Made by a program: the position numbers and the translations under genes. From a virus: DNA of 64,000 nucleotides. This document shows positions 1 to 8,344 of this stretch, one piece after another. Numbering within the stretch: position 1 is the stretch's first letter; each line of letters opens with the position of its first letter. The stretch is from IMG/VR virus record IMGVR_UViG_3300034691_000040, positions 1 through 64,000 of that record. The stretch is one strand, 5' to 3'. The notes beneath the pieces were generated by a model. That model was given only the letters and a program-made list of their open reading frames with translations. It was not told the DNA's origin and ran no database searches.

Positions 1-35
1 CAAGCATGACATCTACCGAGTTACAAGAAGGCGCA

Positions 36-299
36 ATGATGATCACCCGGAGGCAGATTCGTGCACGAGATGTAGCATCTAGCATCTTCGATAAACCCTT
101 GGTTTCATTCAGCGCTAACTTCGACGGGGATACGCCAAACTACGCCCCAGCGGCGAAAGTGCCGAAGAACCGCACTATGCGCGTCAGACTGCGCCGAGAG
201 TTTAACAACATGTCCCTTACCAAGAAGAAGACGGTTCGTGAACTTCGCAAGAGCCTTGCAAAAGCTGCTAAATACTTAGCGGCTAAAGATCCAGAGTGA
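36..299 (+). CDS. small basic hypothetical protein
   Basis: Function not recognised. The protein has 87 residues if it starts at the first of two adjacent ATG codons at 36, which follow an AGAAGG ribosome site at 26-31; an in-frame ATG at 6 has no visible ribosome site. The frame is open to the left edge, so a longer gene cannot be excluded. It is rich in Arg and Lys, especially in the C-terminal third (KKKTVRELRKSLAKAAKYLA), which suggests a nucleic-acid-binding or charged helical tail. A strong terminator follows directly. Confidence 0.6.
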   Translation: MMITRRQIRARDVASSIFDKPLVSFSANFDGDTPNYAPAAKVPKNRTMRVRLRREFNNMSLTKKKTVRELRKSLAKAAKYLAAKDPE

Positions 300-305
300 C
301 ATAAC

Positions 306-348
306 GACAGAGCCCTTCGGGGCTCTGTCTAGTCATTTCTTTTTTTTT
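306..348 (+). terminator. rho-independent terminator
   Basis: A perfect 10-bp stem (306-315 with 320-329) closed by a TTCG tetraloop is followed by a run of nine T from 339. It ends the unit carrying the first small gene. Confidence 0.9.
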
Positions 349-387
349 GTTAGATTGGTATGAAACCCACCTAATGAGAGAGATGCC

Positions 388-819
388 ATGTCAAACACCT
401 TTAGCAATCTGGACACTCGGGAACTTGCACGTCGACTATACATGTTGCTGGATGACTTTACCAAAACAGATGAAGTGTTTGGTAAGATCGTAGCAAAGAA
501 AAGCTTTCAGACTAACTACGCATCTATCGACATCCTCTTCAAAACAGGCTTGATCTTCTTCTACGCTATCCTCGCAAGTTACGGGGATAAGTCTGCAACC
601 ATCCACGATTGGCTGTACAGTGGATACGGGATCGAAAAGGAAGATGGTTCCATCTATTACCCCACTCGCAAGGAATGCGATCAGATCTTCTTCCGTGCAT
701 TAAAGGATGAGGGGGTTGATGTCGTCAGGGCATACGCTTTCTATATCGGTGTCCGCATTGGTGGGGCGAAAGCCTACATGCAGGGACCCATGAAGTTCAT
801 CCCAACTGAAATTGATTAA
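388..819 (+). CDS. hypothetical protein, 143 aa
   Basis: Function not recognised. An AGAGAG ribosome site lies just before the ATG. The sequence is a mixed, mostly helical globular protein with a hydrophobic stretch near residues 48-64 (IDILFKTGLIFFYAILA) that could be a buried helix or one membrane pass. It stands between the terminator at 306-348 and a 66-residue gene on the same strand. Confidence 0.65.
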   Translation: MSNTFSNLDTRELARRLYMLLDDFTKTDEVFGKIVAKKSFQTNYASIDILFKTGLIFFYAILASYGDKSATIHDWLYSGYGIEKEDGSIYYPTRKECDQIFFRALKDEGVDVVRAYAFYIGVRIGGAKAYMQGPMKFIPTEID

Positions 820-873
820 ATAGTACTTTACCCTATCCTGATATATGTTAAAAACCATCTATTCGAGGTAGCT

Positions 874-1074
874 ATGAGTCAGGTAGATAACACTCCAAAT
901 AAAAAGACCACAGGTAAGCCAACTATGACCATCGGTCAGTTGCGTCTTGACCCACCTCTCATCAAAAGCCCTCTTGGCCCTGATCACGACATCGTCATGG
1001 AAATGTGGGGTGAGAAGACCACTCGTAAGCAATATGAATTCTTCCAGCAGTGGGCTGCTGGTCTCACTCAGTAG
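874..1074 (+). CDS. small hypothetical protein, 66 aa
   Basis: Function not recognised. A good ribosome site (CGAGGT, 862-867) precedes the ATG. The first 18 residues are polar and probably disordered (NTPNKKTTGKPT); the rest is hydrophilic with several aromatic residues. A reading frame on the opposite strand covers the same bases but has no ribosome site. The gene ends just before a hairpin. Confidence 0.6.
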   Translation: MSQVDNTPNKKTTGKPTMTIGQLRLDPPLIKSPLGPDHDIVMEMWGEKTTRKQYEFFQQWAAGLTQ

Positions 1075-1079
1075 AAACA

Positions 1080-1109
1080 TGCAGCCTGGCTTCGGCCAGG
1101 CGTTATGCC
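1080..1109 (+). terminator. terminator hairpin with TATGCC flank
   Basis: A 7-bp GC-rich stem (1084-1090 with 1095-1101) with a TTCG loop is followed by TTATGCC rather than a long T-run. It belongs to the recurrent TATGC(C/T)-flanked hairpins of this window. Confidence 0.7.
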
Positions 1110-1371
1110 ATTGGTATTAGTTTACCAAAGCTGTTTATGAAATGAGGGGGATAAGGAGGAGCTTGCGACGACGATAGGGGGAGATAGAGGAGTAGAGATG
1201 ACGAAGGAATCTCTTCCTTATTCCTATGTAATGTAAATGAATGGTTTTTTATTCATTGGAATGGAATATGGATTGGTTAAAATGCCGGAGGTGTTTTATC
1301 TGATGTTGCTCTATTACTCTGGCTAAGAAACTATCCATTTATCTTAAAACACCTAAGAGCTAAACCCCACA
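1110..1371 (+). other. gene-free purine-rich stretch
   Basis: About 260 bases without a credible gene. A strongly purine-rich tract (about 1141-1210) contains several AGGAG-like strings. Two small hairpins follow: AAGGAA-TCTC-TTCCTT near 1205-1220, and an AATGAAT / ATTCATT pair around a T-run near 1235-1257. A 12-codon frame starting near 1198 follows a ribosome-like site but cannot be supported. This may be leader RNA of the next gene. Confidence 0.35.
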
Positions 1372-1659
1372 GTGAAAAGAATCCATCTAAAACCTGATGC
1401 TAAGTCAAAAGGGTTTTACGTATTAGAACACGTAGCTACCGGTAAGGTATGCACCGGGACATGCAGTAACCTGCAAGAGAGTATCCTAGCCAGTAAGCAG
1501 CAACTGATGGTAGGTACCTTCCCTAATAAACCCTTTCAGAAAGCGTACAACAGCGACTGCGATATTAAAGCTCACTATACTGCTACAGCTACCCTTAAGG
1601 AAGCGAAAGCGCTAGAACGTGAGTACAGGCAGACTAAGTGCGATTACTTATTGCTGTAG
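1372..1659 (+). CDS. degenerate GIY-YIG-like protein
   Basis: A 95-residue protein starting with GTG at 1372; the ribosome site is weak. Its body lines up by eye with the catalytic domain of the intact GIY-YIG nuclease at 4924-5574: GFYVLEH..TGK against GVYMLTH..SGK, then ASKQQLMVGTFPN against DHRRLLIAGTHSN, then EREY against the REEE segment. The YIG triplet is replaced by CTG, and the arginine expected of an active GIY-YIG enzyme falls in LQESILASKQQ, where it is missing. No DNA-binding tail follows. It is probably a catalytically dead relic or a domesticated binding protein. It sits immediately upstream of two unknown genes. Confidence 0.5.
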   Translation: MKRIHLKPDAKSKGFYVLEHVATGKVCTGTCSNLQESILASKQQLMVGTFPNKPFQKAYNSDCDIKAHYTATATLKEAKALEREYRQTKCDYLLL

Positions 1660-1673
1660 CGGAGATATGAAAC

Positions 1674-2084
1674 ATGGCAGTAGAAGATGGTCTTTTAAAA
1701 ACAGCATTGACTGAAGTTCGTTACGCAATCCCTGTTCAGATCTTAGAAATGGCAGGTGGTCAGTCTTTCATCGATAAGGTAGTGACTGAACGTCTTGAAG
1801 AAGTGCGTGGTCAGACGCTTAAGGTTATCCCACCCAGTTGGAGACCCAAAGTAGTTCGCTACATTGTCTATCGGTTAAAGCAAGCTATCTTTGAAGCGTG
1901 GAAAGAGTCTGAAACAGACGATGATACGCAGCGATGGAAAACACATTCCATGGATCAGGAAAGAGTCAATGAGTTTCTTGAAGAATACACGGAAGCCGAA
2001 GCATCAGCAGATGACTTGATGGATACCATTCTTAAGATCAATAGCATGCGCCGATTGGCTTCAGTAGCAGGAGTGGTCAGATGA
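1674..2084 (+). CDS. hypothetical protein, 136 aa
   Basis: Function not recognised. A GGAGAT ribosome site lies 14 bases after the preceding stop codon. The sequence is helical and highly charged in its C-terminal half, with a long acidic segment (NEFLEEYTEAEASADDLMDT). Its stop overlaps the ATG of the next gene (ATGA at 2081-2084), so the two are probably translationally coupled. Confidence 0.65.
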   Translation: MAVEDGLLKTALTEVRYAIPVQILEMAGGQSFIDKVVTERLEEVRGQTLKVIPPSWRPKVVRYIVYRLKQAIFEAWKESETDDDTQRWKTHSMDQERVNEFLEEYTEAEASADDLMDTILKINSMRRLASVAGVVR

Positions 2085-2296
2085 ATGTGTCTATCGAACA
2101 ACCTGAAAAGAGTGCGTGGAATCAGCCAGTCCTTCAGCCGTTATCAGCCCGTCCAAAATTTACAGCCCCTACGAAACAACCTGTTGTCGATTTGGGCGAT
2201 TACTCAGGTGCCGTATTTTTTGACTATACTCCAACAGAAGAAGAAAGGCAGATCGTTGAGGCCCACCTGATACAAAACACGTATCCTCGTAAATAG
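2081..2296 (+). CDS. small hypothetical protein, 71 aa
   Basis: Function not recognised. It starts at an ATGA overlap with the preceding gene, with an AGGAG site in that gene's last codons. The protein is proline-rich and polar (about residues 8-35), suggesting an extended linker-like chain, with a short acidic C-terminal helix. It ends at a bidirectional hairpin that separates it from a convergent minus-strand gene. Confidence 0.6.
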   Translation: MNVSIEQPEKSAWNQPVLQPLSARPKFTAPTKQPVVDLGDYSGAVFFDYTPTEEERQIVEAHLIQNTYPRK

Positions 2297-2300
2297 ACAG

Positions 2301-2333
2301 CATACAGCCAGCCCACAGTGGGCTGGCTGTATG
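2301..2333. terminator. bidirectional terminator hairpin, CATA/TATG type
   Basis: A perfect 15-bp inverted repeat (2301-2315 with 2319-2333) starts with CATA and ends with TATG. It lies between convergent genes ending at 2296 and 2338, so it can end transcripts from both sides. Confidence 0.8.
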
Positions 2334-2337
2334 TCGT

Positions 2338-3369
2338 TTACTTGTCTTCGTCTTTCTTTTCTTCGACACCTGGACCAAAGTGTGCAAACGCCGAATGAAG
2401 CTTGAACAAGTTTTCAGCCACTTTTGTTGCAAAGATAGCTTGAGCAGAATATCGCGCGTACATCTCTTGCGCCTTCTTGCGCCCTTCTACGATCTCTCGG
2501 GTGGGTACGTCAACATGATTGAACGCACTGAGCGTCTTATAAAAGTCGTTGCCCGTGTTGACGTTCTTGGTGAACGTGTCAGCAGCAAACTTGGCATTTG
2601 CAGCAGCGTTGTAGAGGGCGTCCTCTAACTCTATAGCCACCCCTCTGGTTACCGTGTAACTACTGGTGGTCTCACCGTCCATCTTAGCGTGCCATGTGGC
2701 AAACGAAGAGTCCAGTAATTTCTGAGTTACGTCCTCACCAGTTGATGTCCTCAAAAGCCTTTTAAAATCTTCTTCATCGGATGCGTGAATAAACTTAATG
2801 AAGGCTTCATGGTCAAGCGTGCCACCGTTCACAAATTTACTTGGTACGGCGCCACATTTCACATTTTCAGCCGCTTCTTCAGCCGCCGTTTTGAATTGCT
2901 TATGCTGAATATCGGCCTTTGCTTTACGCAATGTCAGCTTTGTCATCAACTGACGGGCGCGCACCTTCAACGCTTCCCAACGGTCTTTAATCCACTTGAT
3001 CAGCGCTTCAACGACAGCTTTGGTCTTTTGACCAATAGTCTCTTTGTTCCCGCTTGCAGCTTCAAAGGACGGGACGATCACGCTTGTCGGTATGTTAGCC
3101 CCGCTGATAGCCAAGACCATGCCGATATCGGCGCGATAGCTTTCCATCGAAGACTCTGTTACATCCTGGCCTTCATATTTCTTGGCCAGGGATTCCAGGG
3201 CGCTTACAACTTCAAAGCTGCGATTAATTTCATCCGCGTTGGATTCAACCAATTCCATATAGTCTTCGATTTCTTCCGAATCGGTACGCGGAGGTAGATC
3301 GAAAGATTCCGGTTTAGGGACTTCGCCCGATTCCATCGCTACGGCCAACAGTGTTTTTTCTAGGCTCAT
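2338..3369 (-). CDS. probable internal head protein with S-x-E cleavage site
   Basis: A 343-residue, largely helical, charged protein. A candidate prohead-protease site is SFE at residues 101-103 followed by AASG. The phiKZ prohead protease is known to cut after S-x-E, and the neighbouring 478-residue protein has a matching SLE/AAG near its N-terminus. The first 103 residues are acidic, as expected of a propeptide; the mature part is Lys-rich (for example KWIKDRWEALKVRARQ). From this I infer a protein packaged inside the capsid and trimmed during maturation. It could instead be an unrelated helical virion protein. Confidence 0.5.
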   Translation of the reverse strand: MSLEKTLLAVAMESGEVPKPESFDLPPRTDSEEIEDYMELVESNADEINRSFEVVSALESLAKKYEGQDVTESSMESYRADIGMVLAISGANIPTSVIVPSFEAASGNKETIGQKTKAVVEALIKWIKDRWEALKVRARQLMTKLTLRKAKADIQHKQFKTAAEEAAENVKCGAVPSKFVNGGTLDHEAFIKFIHASDEEDFKRLLRTSTGEDVTQKLLDSSFATWHAKMDGETTSSYTVTRGVAIELEDALYNAAANAKFAADTFTKNVNTGNDFYKTLSAFNHVDVPTREIVEGRKKAQEMYARYSAQAIFATKVAENLFKLHSAFAHFGPGVEEKKDEDK

Positions 3370-3394
3370 TTAACTATACCTTAGGTTGTGTAAA

Positions 3395-3412
3395 GCCGGC
3401 CTTTCGGCCGGC
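3395..3412 (-). terminator. hairpin between two internal-protein genes
   Basis: A 7-bp GCCGGCC/GGCCGGC stem with a 4-base loop lies in the gap between the minus-strand genes at 3420-4856 and 2338-3369. No T-run follows on the minus strand, so it may attenuate rather than terminate. Confidence 0.5.
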
Positions 3413-3419
3413 GATGGAA

Positions 3420-4856
3420 TTACTTAACGCTGCGATCCATCCAGTGCAGCAAGGCCACTGTCGTGTCAGTTACCAGACTAGACAGACCAGGTAGGCTCCA
3501 ACCAATATCGCCATCGACATGCTGGAAATACCACATTTCGTAGTACTTCATGTAGTCGTTATTGGAGAAGTCGTAGATAGCATCTGAAAAGTCACTACCG
3601 TCCTCAAAGTCCAACCAGCGAAGGTATTTGCGACTATCAACCTTTTTACCCACTCCCAGCAGTTCACGAACGATGCCAACGGCTTCCTCGATCTCTTTGG
3701 GAGTAAGTGCCTTAATTGCCGGACCGACCTTGACGGGCACTTCTTTCGAACTAACTGCCACTGGAAGCCCACGGTGGTTTTTAGGGGTGTCCTGAGCGGT
3801 ACTCACATCACCACCTAGCAGCACCAAAGGAGCCATCTTGGCGAACGGTATCTTGATGGCCTTAAAGGCAGCACAGGCTTCTTCGGTCAGTTTAGTGACT
3901 TTGTCATGATCGCCAGCTTTAATGGCAGTCATGATCAGAGCGCTATACTTCTCGTGAACAGCTTGTACTTCGCTATCCATCTTAGACATCGTGTCATACG
4001 TGGTCTGCTCGACCTGGATGTAGTGCGCAACAGCAGTTTTCAGACCTGCCATTGAATCCACAAACTTACCATTGACCGATAAAGGTTGTGCGATACCATT
4101 CGATGACACAGAGTCCGCAAAGGACTGTTTTGCCAACCAACTTTTATTGCCGAAGAATTCCGTTAGGTACGCTTGCACCTTTGCGGCATTCACAGGAAAG
4201 TATTGTTTGGGAATGGCTTCAGCATGTTCCTTCTTTCGATCTTTGGGTTTTGAGAACAGATTCTTCACGCCACTGATCAGATCAGAGAAGCTTTCGAACG
4301 ACTCACCTGGTACACGCTTGATGTTGATCGTGTAGCCGCGCAGAGTTCCGACGATATCCACAGGTTCGCACCGAAGGACGTTATCAGTGACGGTACCTTG
4401 CGTTTTGTACTCACCGTTCATGCCGTTGACCGGATTGAAGTTCTCAACCCAACCATCTTCGGCATCAGGACGAATCGTGTAGATGTAAACGTTCAGCTTT
4501 TCGATATCCGATTTGCTGACATCCTCACCTACCACTTCAATGTCCAAGCGGTGAGCTTTAGCGTCGTACTTGTAACGCTGCAGGTTCCACTTCTTCTCAA
4601 TAGCCGAACTGATACCAAGCATCATGGCATCTTGCTTCTTGTCGCAGCTATAGAGCCAAGTGTTGTCTTCCACACCGTCCCAGCGAACTAATTCACCGCT
4701 ATGCTTAAACCCAGGTTTAAGCTCATCTTGTTTATACGCGGATGAGTGATATAAATAAGTAGGCAATGGACATAGTGCATCACAGGGACTCTCAGCGTCC
4801 TCGTATCCAGCTGCCTCTAAAGATAGTTCTAAAAGCATACCAAAATCTGTGGTCAT
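3420..4856 (-). CDS. capsid-internal protein candidate with ART-like N-terminal module
   Basis: A 478-residue protein. Residues 12-16 read SLEAA, matching the S-x-E/AA site of the adjacent 343-residue protein; a second SFE occurs mid-protein. Residues 33-80 read TYLYHSS...ELKPGF...NTWLYSCDKKQDAM. This resembles the start of ADP-ribosyltransferase or RNA 2-prime-phosphotransferase folds: a Y-H-x-S strand, a L-x-PG turn, then a strand with Tyr-Ser followed by a helix with Ala. T4 Alt is a known capsid-packaged, injected ADP-ribosyltransferase, so an injected enzyme is plausible. The C-terminal half is helical. The ART assignment is inference; the catalytic Glu is not identified. Confidence 0.45.
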   Translation of the reverse strand: MTTDFGMLLELSLEAAGYEDAESPCDALCPLPTYLYHSSAYKQDELKPGFKHSGELVRWDGVEDNTWLYSCDKKQDAMMLGISSAIEKKWNLQRYKYDAKAHRLDIEVVGEDVSKSDIEKLNVYIYTIRPDAEDGWVENFNPVNGMNGEYKTQGTVTDNVLRCEPVDIVGTLRGYTINIKRVPGESFESFSDLISGVKNLFSKPKDRKKEHAEAIPKQYFPVNAAKVQAYLTEFFGNKSWLAKQSFADSVSSNGIAQPLSVNGKFVDSMAGLKTAVAHYIQVEQTTYDTMSKMDSEVQAVHEKYSALIMTAIKAGDHDKVTKLTEEACAAFKAIKIPFAKMAPLVLLGGDVSTAQDTPKNHRGLPVAVSSKEVPVKVGPAIKALTPKEIEEAVGIVRELLGVGKKVDSRKYLRWLDFEDGSDFSDAIYDFSNNDYMKYYEMWYFQHVDGDIGWSLPGLSSLVTDTTVALLHWMDRSVK

Positions 4857-4867
4857 TTAAAGCCTTC

Positions 4868-4894
4868 TTAATTTAGTTACAGTCACTCATTATT
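4868..4894 (+). promoter_or_regulatory. weak copy of the 27-base intergenic motif
   Basis: About 20 of 27 bases match the motif at 9854-9880 and 26721-26747, including the core TTACAGTCAC. It lies 29 bases before the homing endonuclease start at 4924. Confidence 0.35.
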
Positions 4895-4923
4895 ACAGTG
4901 TGACCACTATTGATGAGAGCACT

Positions 4924-5574
4924 ATGAACCAAATACCAAATTCTCCAGGGGTCTATATGTTAACCCACTTACCATCAGGTAAGTTCTATATTGGAAGCTC
5001 TGGAAATATAAAAGCTCGTATTTTAGATCACAGGCGTTTGTTAATTGCTGGGACGCATAGCAATCCAAATCTTAATGAGTGCTATACCTGCTGGGATGAT
5101 TTTAAAGTAGATTTTGAAACTTATCAAACCAGGGATAAGGCGTATGACAGAGAGGAAGAGCTGCTTAACTATTTTCACGGCCAATCGCTTTGTTGCAATA
5201 TAGGGCGTGATCCTAGAAGCGCATTTCTCGGCGGCATGCCAGATGGGACAAAACAAAGGCTCCGGCTAGCACACCTAGGGAAAACATTTGACGATAAGTT
5301 CAAAGAGAATTGCAGAATACGGATGACCGGTAACAACCCTTCGGAAGAAACCAGAAAGCGTATGTCTGCTGCTAGAACTGGTGTCAGAGTGTCGCCAGAG
5401 ACAATAGAGAAGATGAGGGAAGTAAAAGCGGGTAAAGCTATTGTTATAAATGGAGTCCGTTACCGTAGCTATGGCGAGGCCGTGCGGACACTTGGGTTAT
5501 CTGAATCAACTATCAGGCAACGGGTAGCCAACCATTCACCTATTTTTGCAAGTTGGTGCCTTGCGAATGATTAA
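4924..5574 (+). CDS. GIY-YIG homing endonuclease (free-standing)
   Basis: A 216-residue protein. The catalytic domain occupies about residues 1-90: GVYMLTH (GIY strand), FYIGSS (YIG strand), the helix with ARILDHRR (catalytic Arg) and REEELLNYF (metal-binding Glu). Two NUMOD3-like segments follow (GTKQRLRLAHLGK; SEETRKRMSAARTG with SPETIEKMREVKAGK), then a NUMOD1-like helix-turn-helix (YRSYGEAVRTLGLSESTIRQRV) for site recognition. Such enzymes cut intronless or relative-phage DNA to spread their own gene. The ATG at 4924 is preferred over a GTG at 4900 because GAGAG lies just before it. The base composition is more AT-rich than the neighbours, fitting recent insertion. Confidence 0.88.
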   Translation: MNQIPNSPGVYMLTHLPSGKFYIGSSGNIKARILDHRRLLIAGTHSNPNLNECYTCWDDFKVDFETYQTRDKAYDREEELLNYFHGQSLCCNIGRDPRSAFLGGMPDGTKQRLRLAHLGKTFDDKFKENCRIRMTGNNPSEETRKRMSAARTGVRVSPETIEKMREVKAGKAIVINGVRYRSYGEAVRTLGLSESTIRQRVANHSPIFASWCLAND

Positions 5575-5577
5575 TAA

Positions 5578-5615
5578 AGGGCGGGTACACCCGCCCTACA
5601 GAGTGCTCTTTTTTT
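5578..5615. terminator. terminator after homing endonuclease
   Basis: An 8-bp stem (5578-5585 with 5590-5597) is followed by a T-run at 5609-5615. It separates convergent genes. Confidence 0.8.
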
Positions 5616-7641
5616 AATAAAGATTCGCTGCCTGCAAATAACCCAAGCTTTTAAATGATTCGGAATCCCAAGTTGGGATGTCTCCAGATTTCGCTTCCAA
5701 CTGCATGGTATCCAAGTCGACGTTCGACACACCCAGGATCGAAGCAGTCATTTCAGCCGACCACTGCATGATGTCGTTACTGCGAGTGGAGATGTTCGGC
5801 TTATCACCGGTATCCAGCAGCACGTCCCACACATCGACTGGCGTATCCTGACCCAAACGAGCAGCACGAGCAATCGTCTGAATACGGATCGCTTCACGAA
5901 ACGGTTGGTTGATCATGATGATCGAACTGGCCGCAGTCAGAGGTACCGCTGTGGACAGAGACGGATAGGTCGCCAGCAATGGGTTTATGTCATCGTTCTC
6001 AAAGAACGACTTGACGATGGATGACAGGTTCTTGTTGGTAGCACCATATACAGCTGCCGTCTCGTAGCCTTGCTGTGTGATGAGCTTATTAGCCTTCTCC
6101 AGCACTTCAACGAAGCTTGTGAAGATCAACGTCTTTTTCTGAGCGCCATCAATCAACTTCGAAAAGTCAATGTGGTCGACCATGTCCAAGTGACACTTCG
6201 AACGCGAACCGCCCAACACGGTACCCAAGCATTCGCCGAGGATGGTCAGGTTGACGTACTTGACAACCGACTTCGCTTTACGGAAGTCATCCTTCATGGC
6301 GTTTGGCAATGCAGGGATGATCACCTTACGTTCGAAGTTGTTCGCCATCATCGACTCAGCTTTCATCGTCTTAGGATCAAAGCCTTTACTGATCAGAGCC
6401 ACAGCTGCTTTATAGGCAGCGTAATCAGTTTTGTTATAATGAGCGTGTTGCTCAAAGTACGCCAATGCGCGGTCGTAGTCGTTTTTGAACTCAGCCTTGT
6501 GCTTATCGTAGAACGCAGTGCGCTCATTGATAAACTTACGCATCTTCTCACCAATGGCTTCCAGTGTAAACTCATCACCTGTCGGCATTTTAACCAACAC
6601 GGTTTTGGTGTTCACTGGAATGTCGACAACGTCTTGTTTAGGGACGTGGTACTTCAAGTGACCGATACGGTTACGCAGGATGTCGTTGGCGCGTTTTGCA
6701 TCACGGCCGTAGATCTTACGGAAGCGTTCTTCAGCCTCATCGTTAAACAGTGGGTCGATGCACTTAAGGAAAGGAATACACTCAACACCCAGCGCTTGGA
6801 TGGGTGTGCCCGATGCCCACAGGTTGACACGCATCTGTGGCATGGAAGCCAGGTCGATGTAGATCTGAGTGCGGTCAGACGACATGCGGTTGAAGTTGTG
6901 GGATTCATCCAGACCCAGATAGGTATTTTCGAAATCACGAGGGTTGGCTTTGACGTAATCCGCCATTTGCTTCAACTGCTCGTAATGCACGATGTAGTAG
7001 TACGCGTTGCTGTGCAGGGGTTTGTCTTCAGTCGACACCCAATACGGCAGTTTCTGCAACATGATGTCAGCAGCAGTGTCTCGCCATACACGTTCCACCG
7101 AGTTCTTCGGTACGATGATGATCATCTTCTTCACGCCGAGGCAGTGTGCAAGGATCATCTGGGTAACGGTCTTACCGGTACCTGCGCCAGCATCCAACAT
7201 GTAACCACGCAGACGATAAGCCGGAACCATCCGGCCAAAGTGTCTGACGAAATCACGCTGGAAAGGCTTGAGTGGGAAAGGCACCAAGTGATCGATATCT
7301 TTCTCATCGGTAATTGATGCAACCACTCGGTCGATGTCACCTACCCAGGTTTTCTCTTTCAGCTCGTGGATCACTTTAGCCAATACACGGCGCGCTGTAC
7401 GGGTCTGCGGGTCCGCCAACAAGGTTTCGCAAACGTACTTGAAGTCCAAAGCGAAGAAGTGCAAAAAGCGCAACTTACCACTTTGGATAGCAGAGAACAT
7501 CTGGTTCCCTACTTGGTTAGAACCCCATTTCCGATAACAATCTCTGAGAAAAGTGAAAGTATCGATACCTTCCACGGTAATGTACTTTGGAGTAGAATAA
7601 ACGTCTACTACTCCCAGCGTTTTCTTAATGGAAGAAAACAT
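5614..7641 (-). CDS. SF2 DNA helicase (DEAD/SNF2-like)
   Basis: A 675-residue superfamily 2 helicase/translocase. Visible motifs: FQRDF near 127 (Q-type region), Walker A AGAGTGKT (151-158), Ia-type VPKNSVERVW (178-187), Walker B DESH (245-248), motif III SGTP (277-280), and a C-terminal RecA-like lobe with LIFTSFVEVLEKA, a motif V-like LSTAVPLTAASSIIMI and an arginine-finger-type ARAARLGQ. The DESH box and the motif VI form R-x-x-R-x-x-Q resemble SNF2/UvsW-like enzymes that remodel replication forks or recombination intermediates. It is followed by no same-strand partner; the next gene upstream is divergent. A TAGGAG ribosome site supports the ATG at 7641. Confidence 0.85.
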   Translation of the reverse strand: MFSSIKKTLGVVDVYSTPKYITVEGIDTFTFLRDCYRKWGSNQVGNQMFSAIQSGKLRFLHFFALDFKYVCETLLADPQTRTARRVLAKVIHELKEKTWVGDIDRVVASITDEKDIDHLVPFPLKPFQRDFVRHFGRMVPAYRLRGYMLDAGAGTGKTVTQMILAHCLGVKKMIIIVPKNSVERVWRDTAADIMLQKLPYWVSTEDKPLHSNAYYYIVHYEQLKQMADYVKANPRDFENTYLGLDESHNFNRMSSDRTQIYIDLASMPQMRVNLWASGTPIQALGVECIPFLKCIDPLFNDEAEERFRKIYGRDAKRANDILRNRIGHLKYHVPKQDVVDIPVNTKTVLVKMPTGDEFTLEAIGEKMRKFINERTAFYDKHKAEFKNDYDRALAYFEQHAHYNKTDYAAYKAAVALISKGFDPKTMKAESMMANNFERKVIIPALPNAMKDDFRKAKSVVKYVNLTILGECLGTVLGGSRSKCHLDMVDHIDFSKLIDGAQKKTLIFTSFVEVLEKANKLITQQGYETAAVYGATNKNLSSIVKSFFENDDINPLLATYPSLSTAVPLTAASSIIMINQPFREAIRIQTIARAARLGQDTPVDVWDVLLDTGDKPNISTRSNDIMQWSAEMTASILGVSNVDLDTMQLEAKSGDIPTWDSESFKSLGYLQAANLY

Positions 7642-7759
7642 GTTAGCTCCTAATGCGTTATAATGAGGGGAACGTTTAAAGTCATAAAATCAATTAAATA
7701 AAATGGGGACATACATCACCCATCCGAATACAGCTAACCATATCCTGAGGAGGATGTCC

Positions 7760-8338
7760 GTGTTTGAAGAAAAAGAAAAGATTATTCAGGATTTCTCAAA
7801 ATACTGGGAAATGAATGATGAAGCACATCGGCTGAAACATTTCGGTAATGTGGAAGGATGTGCGCTTATCATCAACGATCGGGCTGACCTGCAGTTTGAT
7901 CACGTCATGATCACATACGCAGCTTTCTTCCATGATCTGTTTGCGTGGAGTCGTTATAATCACCACGAGATGAGTTCCCATTGGGTATTGACCACAGATT
8001 ACCCACTGATCTCATTTCTTCCAGCTGGTGATAAGAAAATGTTGGCAGATGCCTGCCTTCAACACAGGGCTTCTTTTAAAGGTGAGTTTAGTAGCAAGTT
8101 TTCTGAGTTAATAAACGCAGCGGATCGTGAGATACCTGGTAATGTTCCAGCCATGATTGAGCGAGCTGTTCAATATCGGATGGCCCGAGGGTTTACGCGA
8201 GAAGAATCGTTAGGTCCTGCCGTTGCTCACATTGTCGATAAATTCTCAGCTAATGGCTATGCGCGCTATCCGCAGATCTACCTGGATGTATTTGGCGATG
8301 AGTTGTTACAGCAGCGTCAGGATATTGCAAACCTGTGA
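7760..8338 (+). CDS. HD-domain phosphohydrolase-like protein
   Basis: About 192 residues. The start is probably GTG at 7760: AGGAGG at 7748-7753 lies 6 bases before it, whereas ATG codons at 7703 and 7754 are badly placed. HD-superfamily metal ligands are visible: His27 (RLKHFGN), His58-Asp59 (AAFFHDLF) and Asp122 (INAADRE), with a further QH pair near 101-102. Related phage and bacterial HD proteins hydrolyse nucleotides or phosphate esters; the substrate cannot be told here. Divergent from the helicase gene; a perfect terminator follows. Confidence 0.7.
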   Translation: MFEEKEKIIQDFSKYWEMNDEAHRLKHFGNVEGCALIINDRADLQFDHVMITYAAFFHDLFAWSRYNHHEMSSHWVLTTDYPLISFLPAGDKKMLADACLQHRASFKGEFSSKFSELINAADREIPGNVPAMIERAVQYRMARGFTREESLGPAVAHIVDKFSANGYARYPQIYLDVFGDELLQQRQDIANL

Positions 8339-8344
8339 AACAAT

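Noticed and set aside
859-1080. Minus-strand frame of 73 codons
   Set aside because: It overlaps the better supported 66-residue plus-strand gene and has no ribosome site.
1198-1236. 12-codon frame MTKESLPYSYVM after a ribosome-like site
   Set aside because: Too short, and the whole area is purine-rich, so a ribosome-like string is expected by chance.
6070-7317. Open frame of 415 codons on the plus strand inside the SF2 helicase gene
   Set aside because: The minus-strand frame has clear helicase motifs over its full length; the plus frame is rich in His, Val and Arg with no motif, as expected of a shadow.
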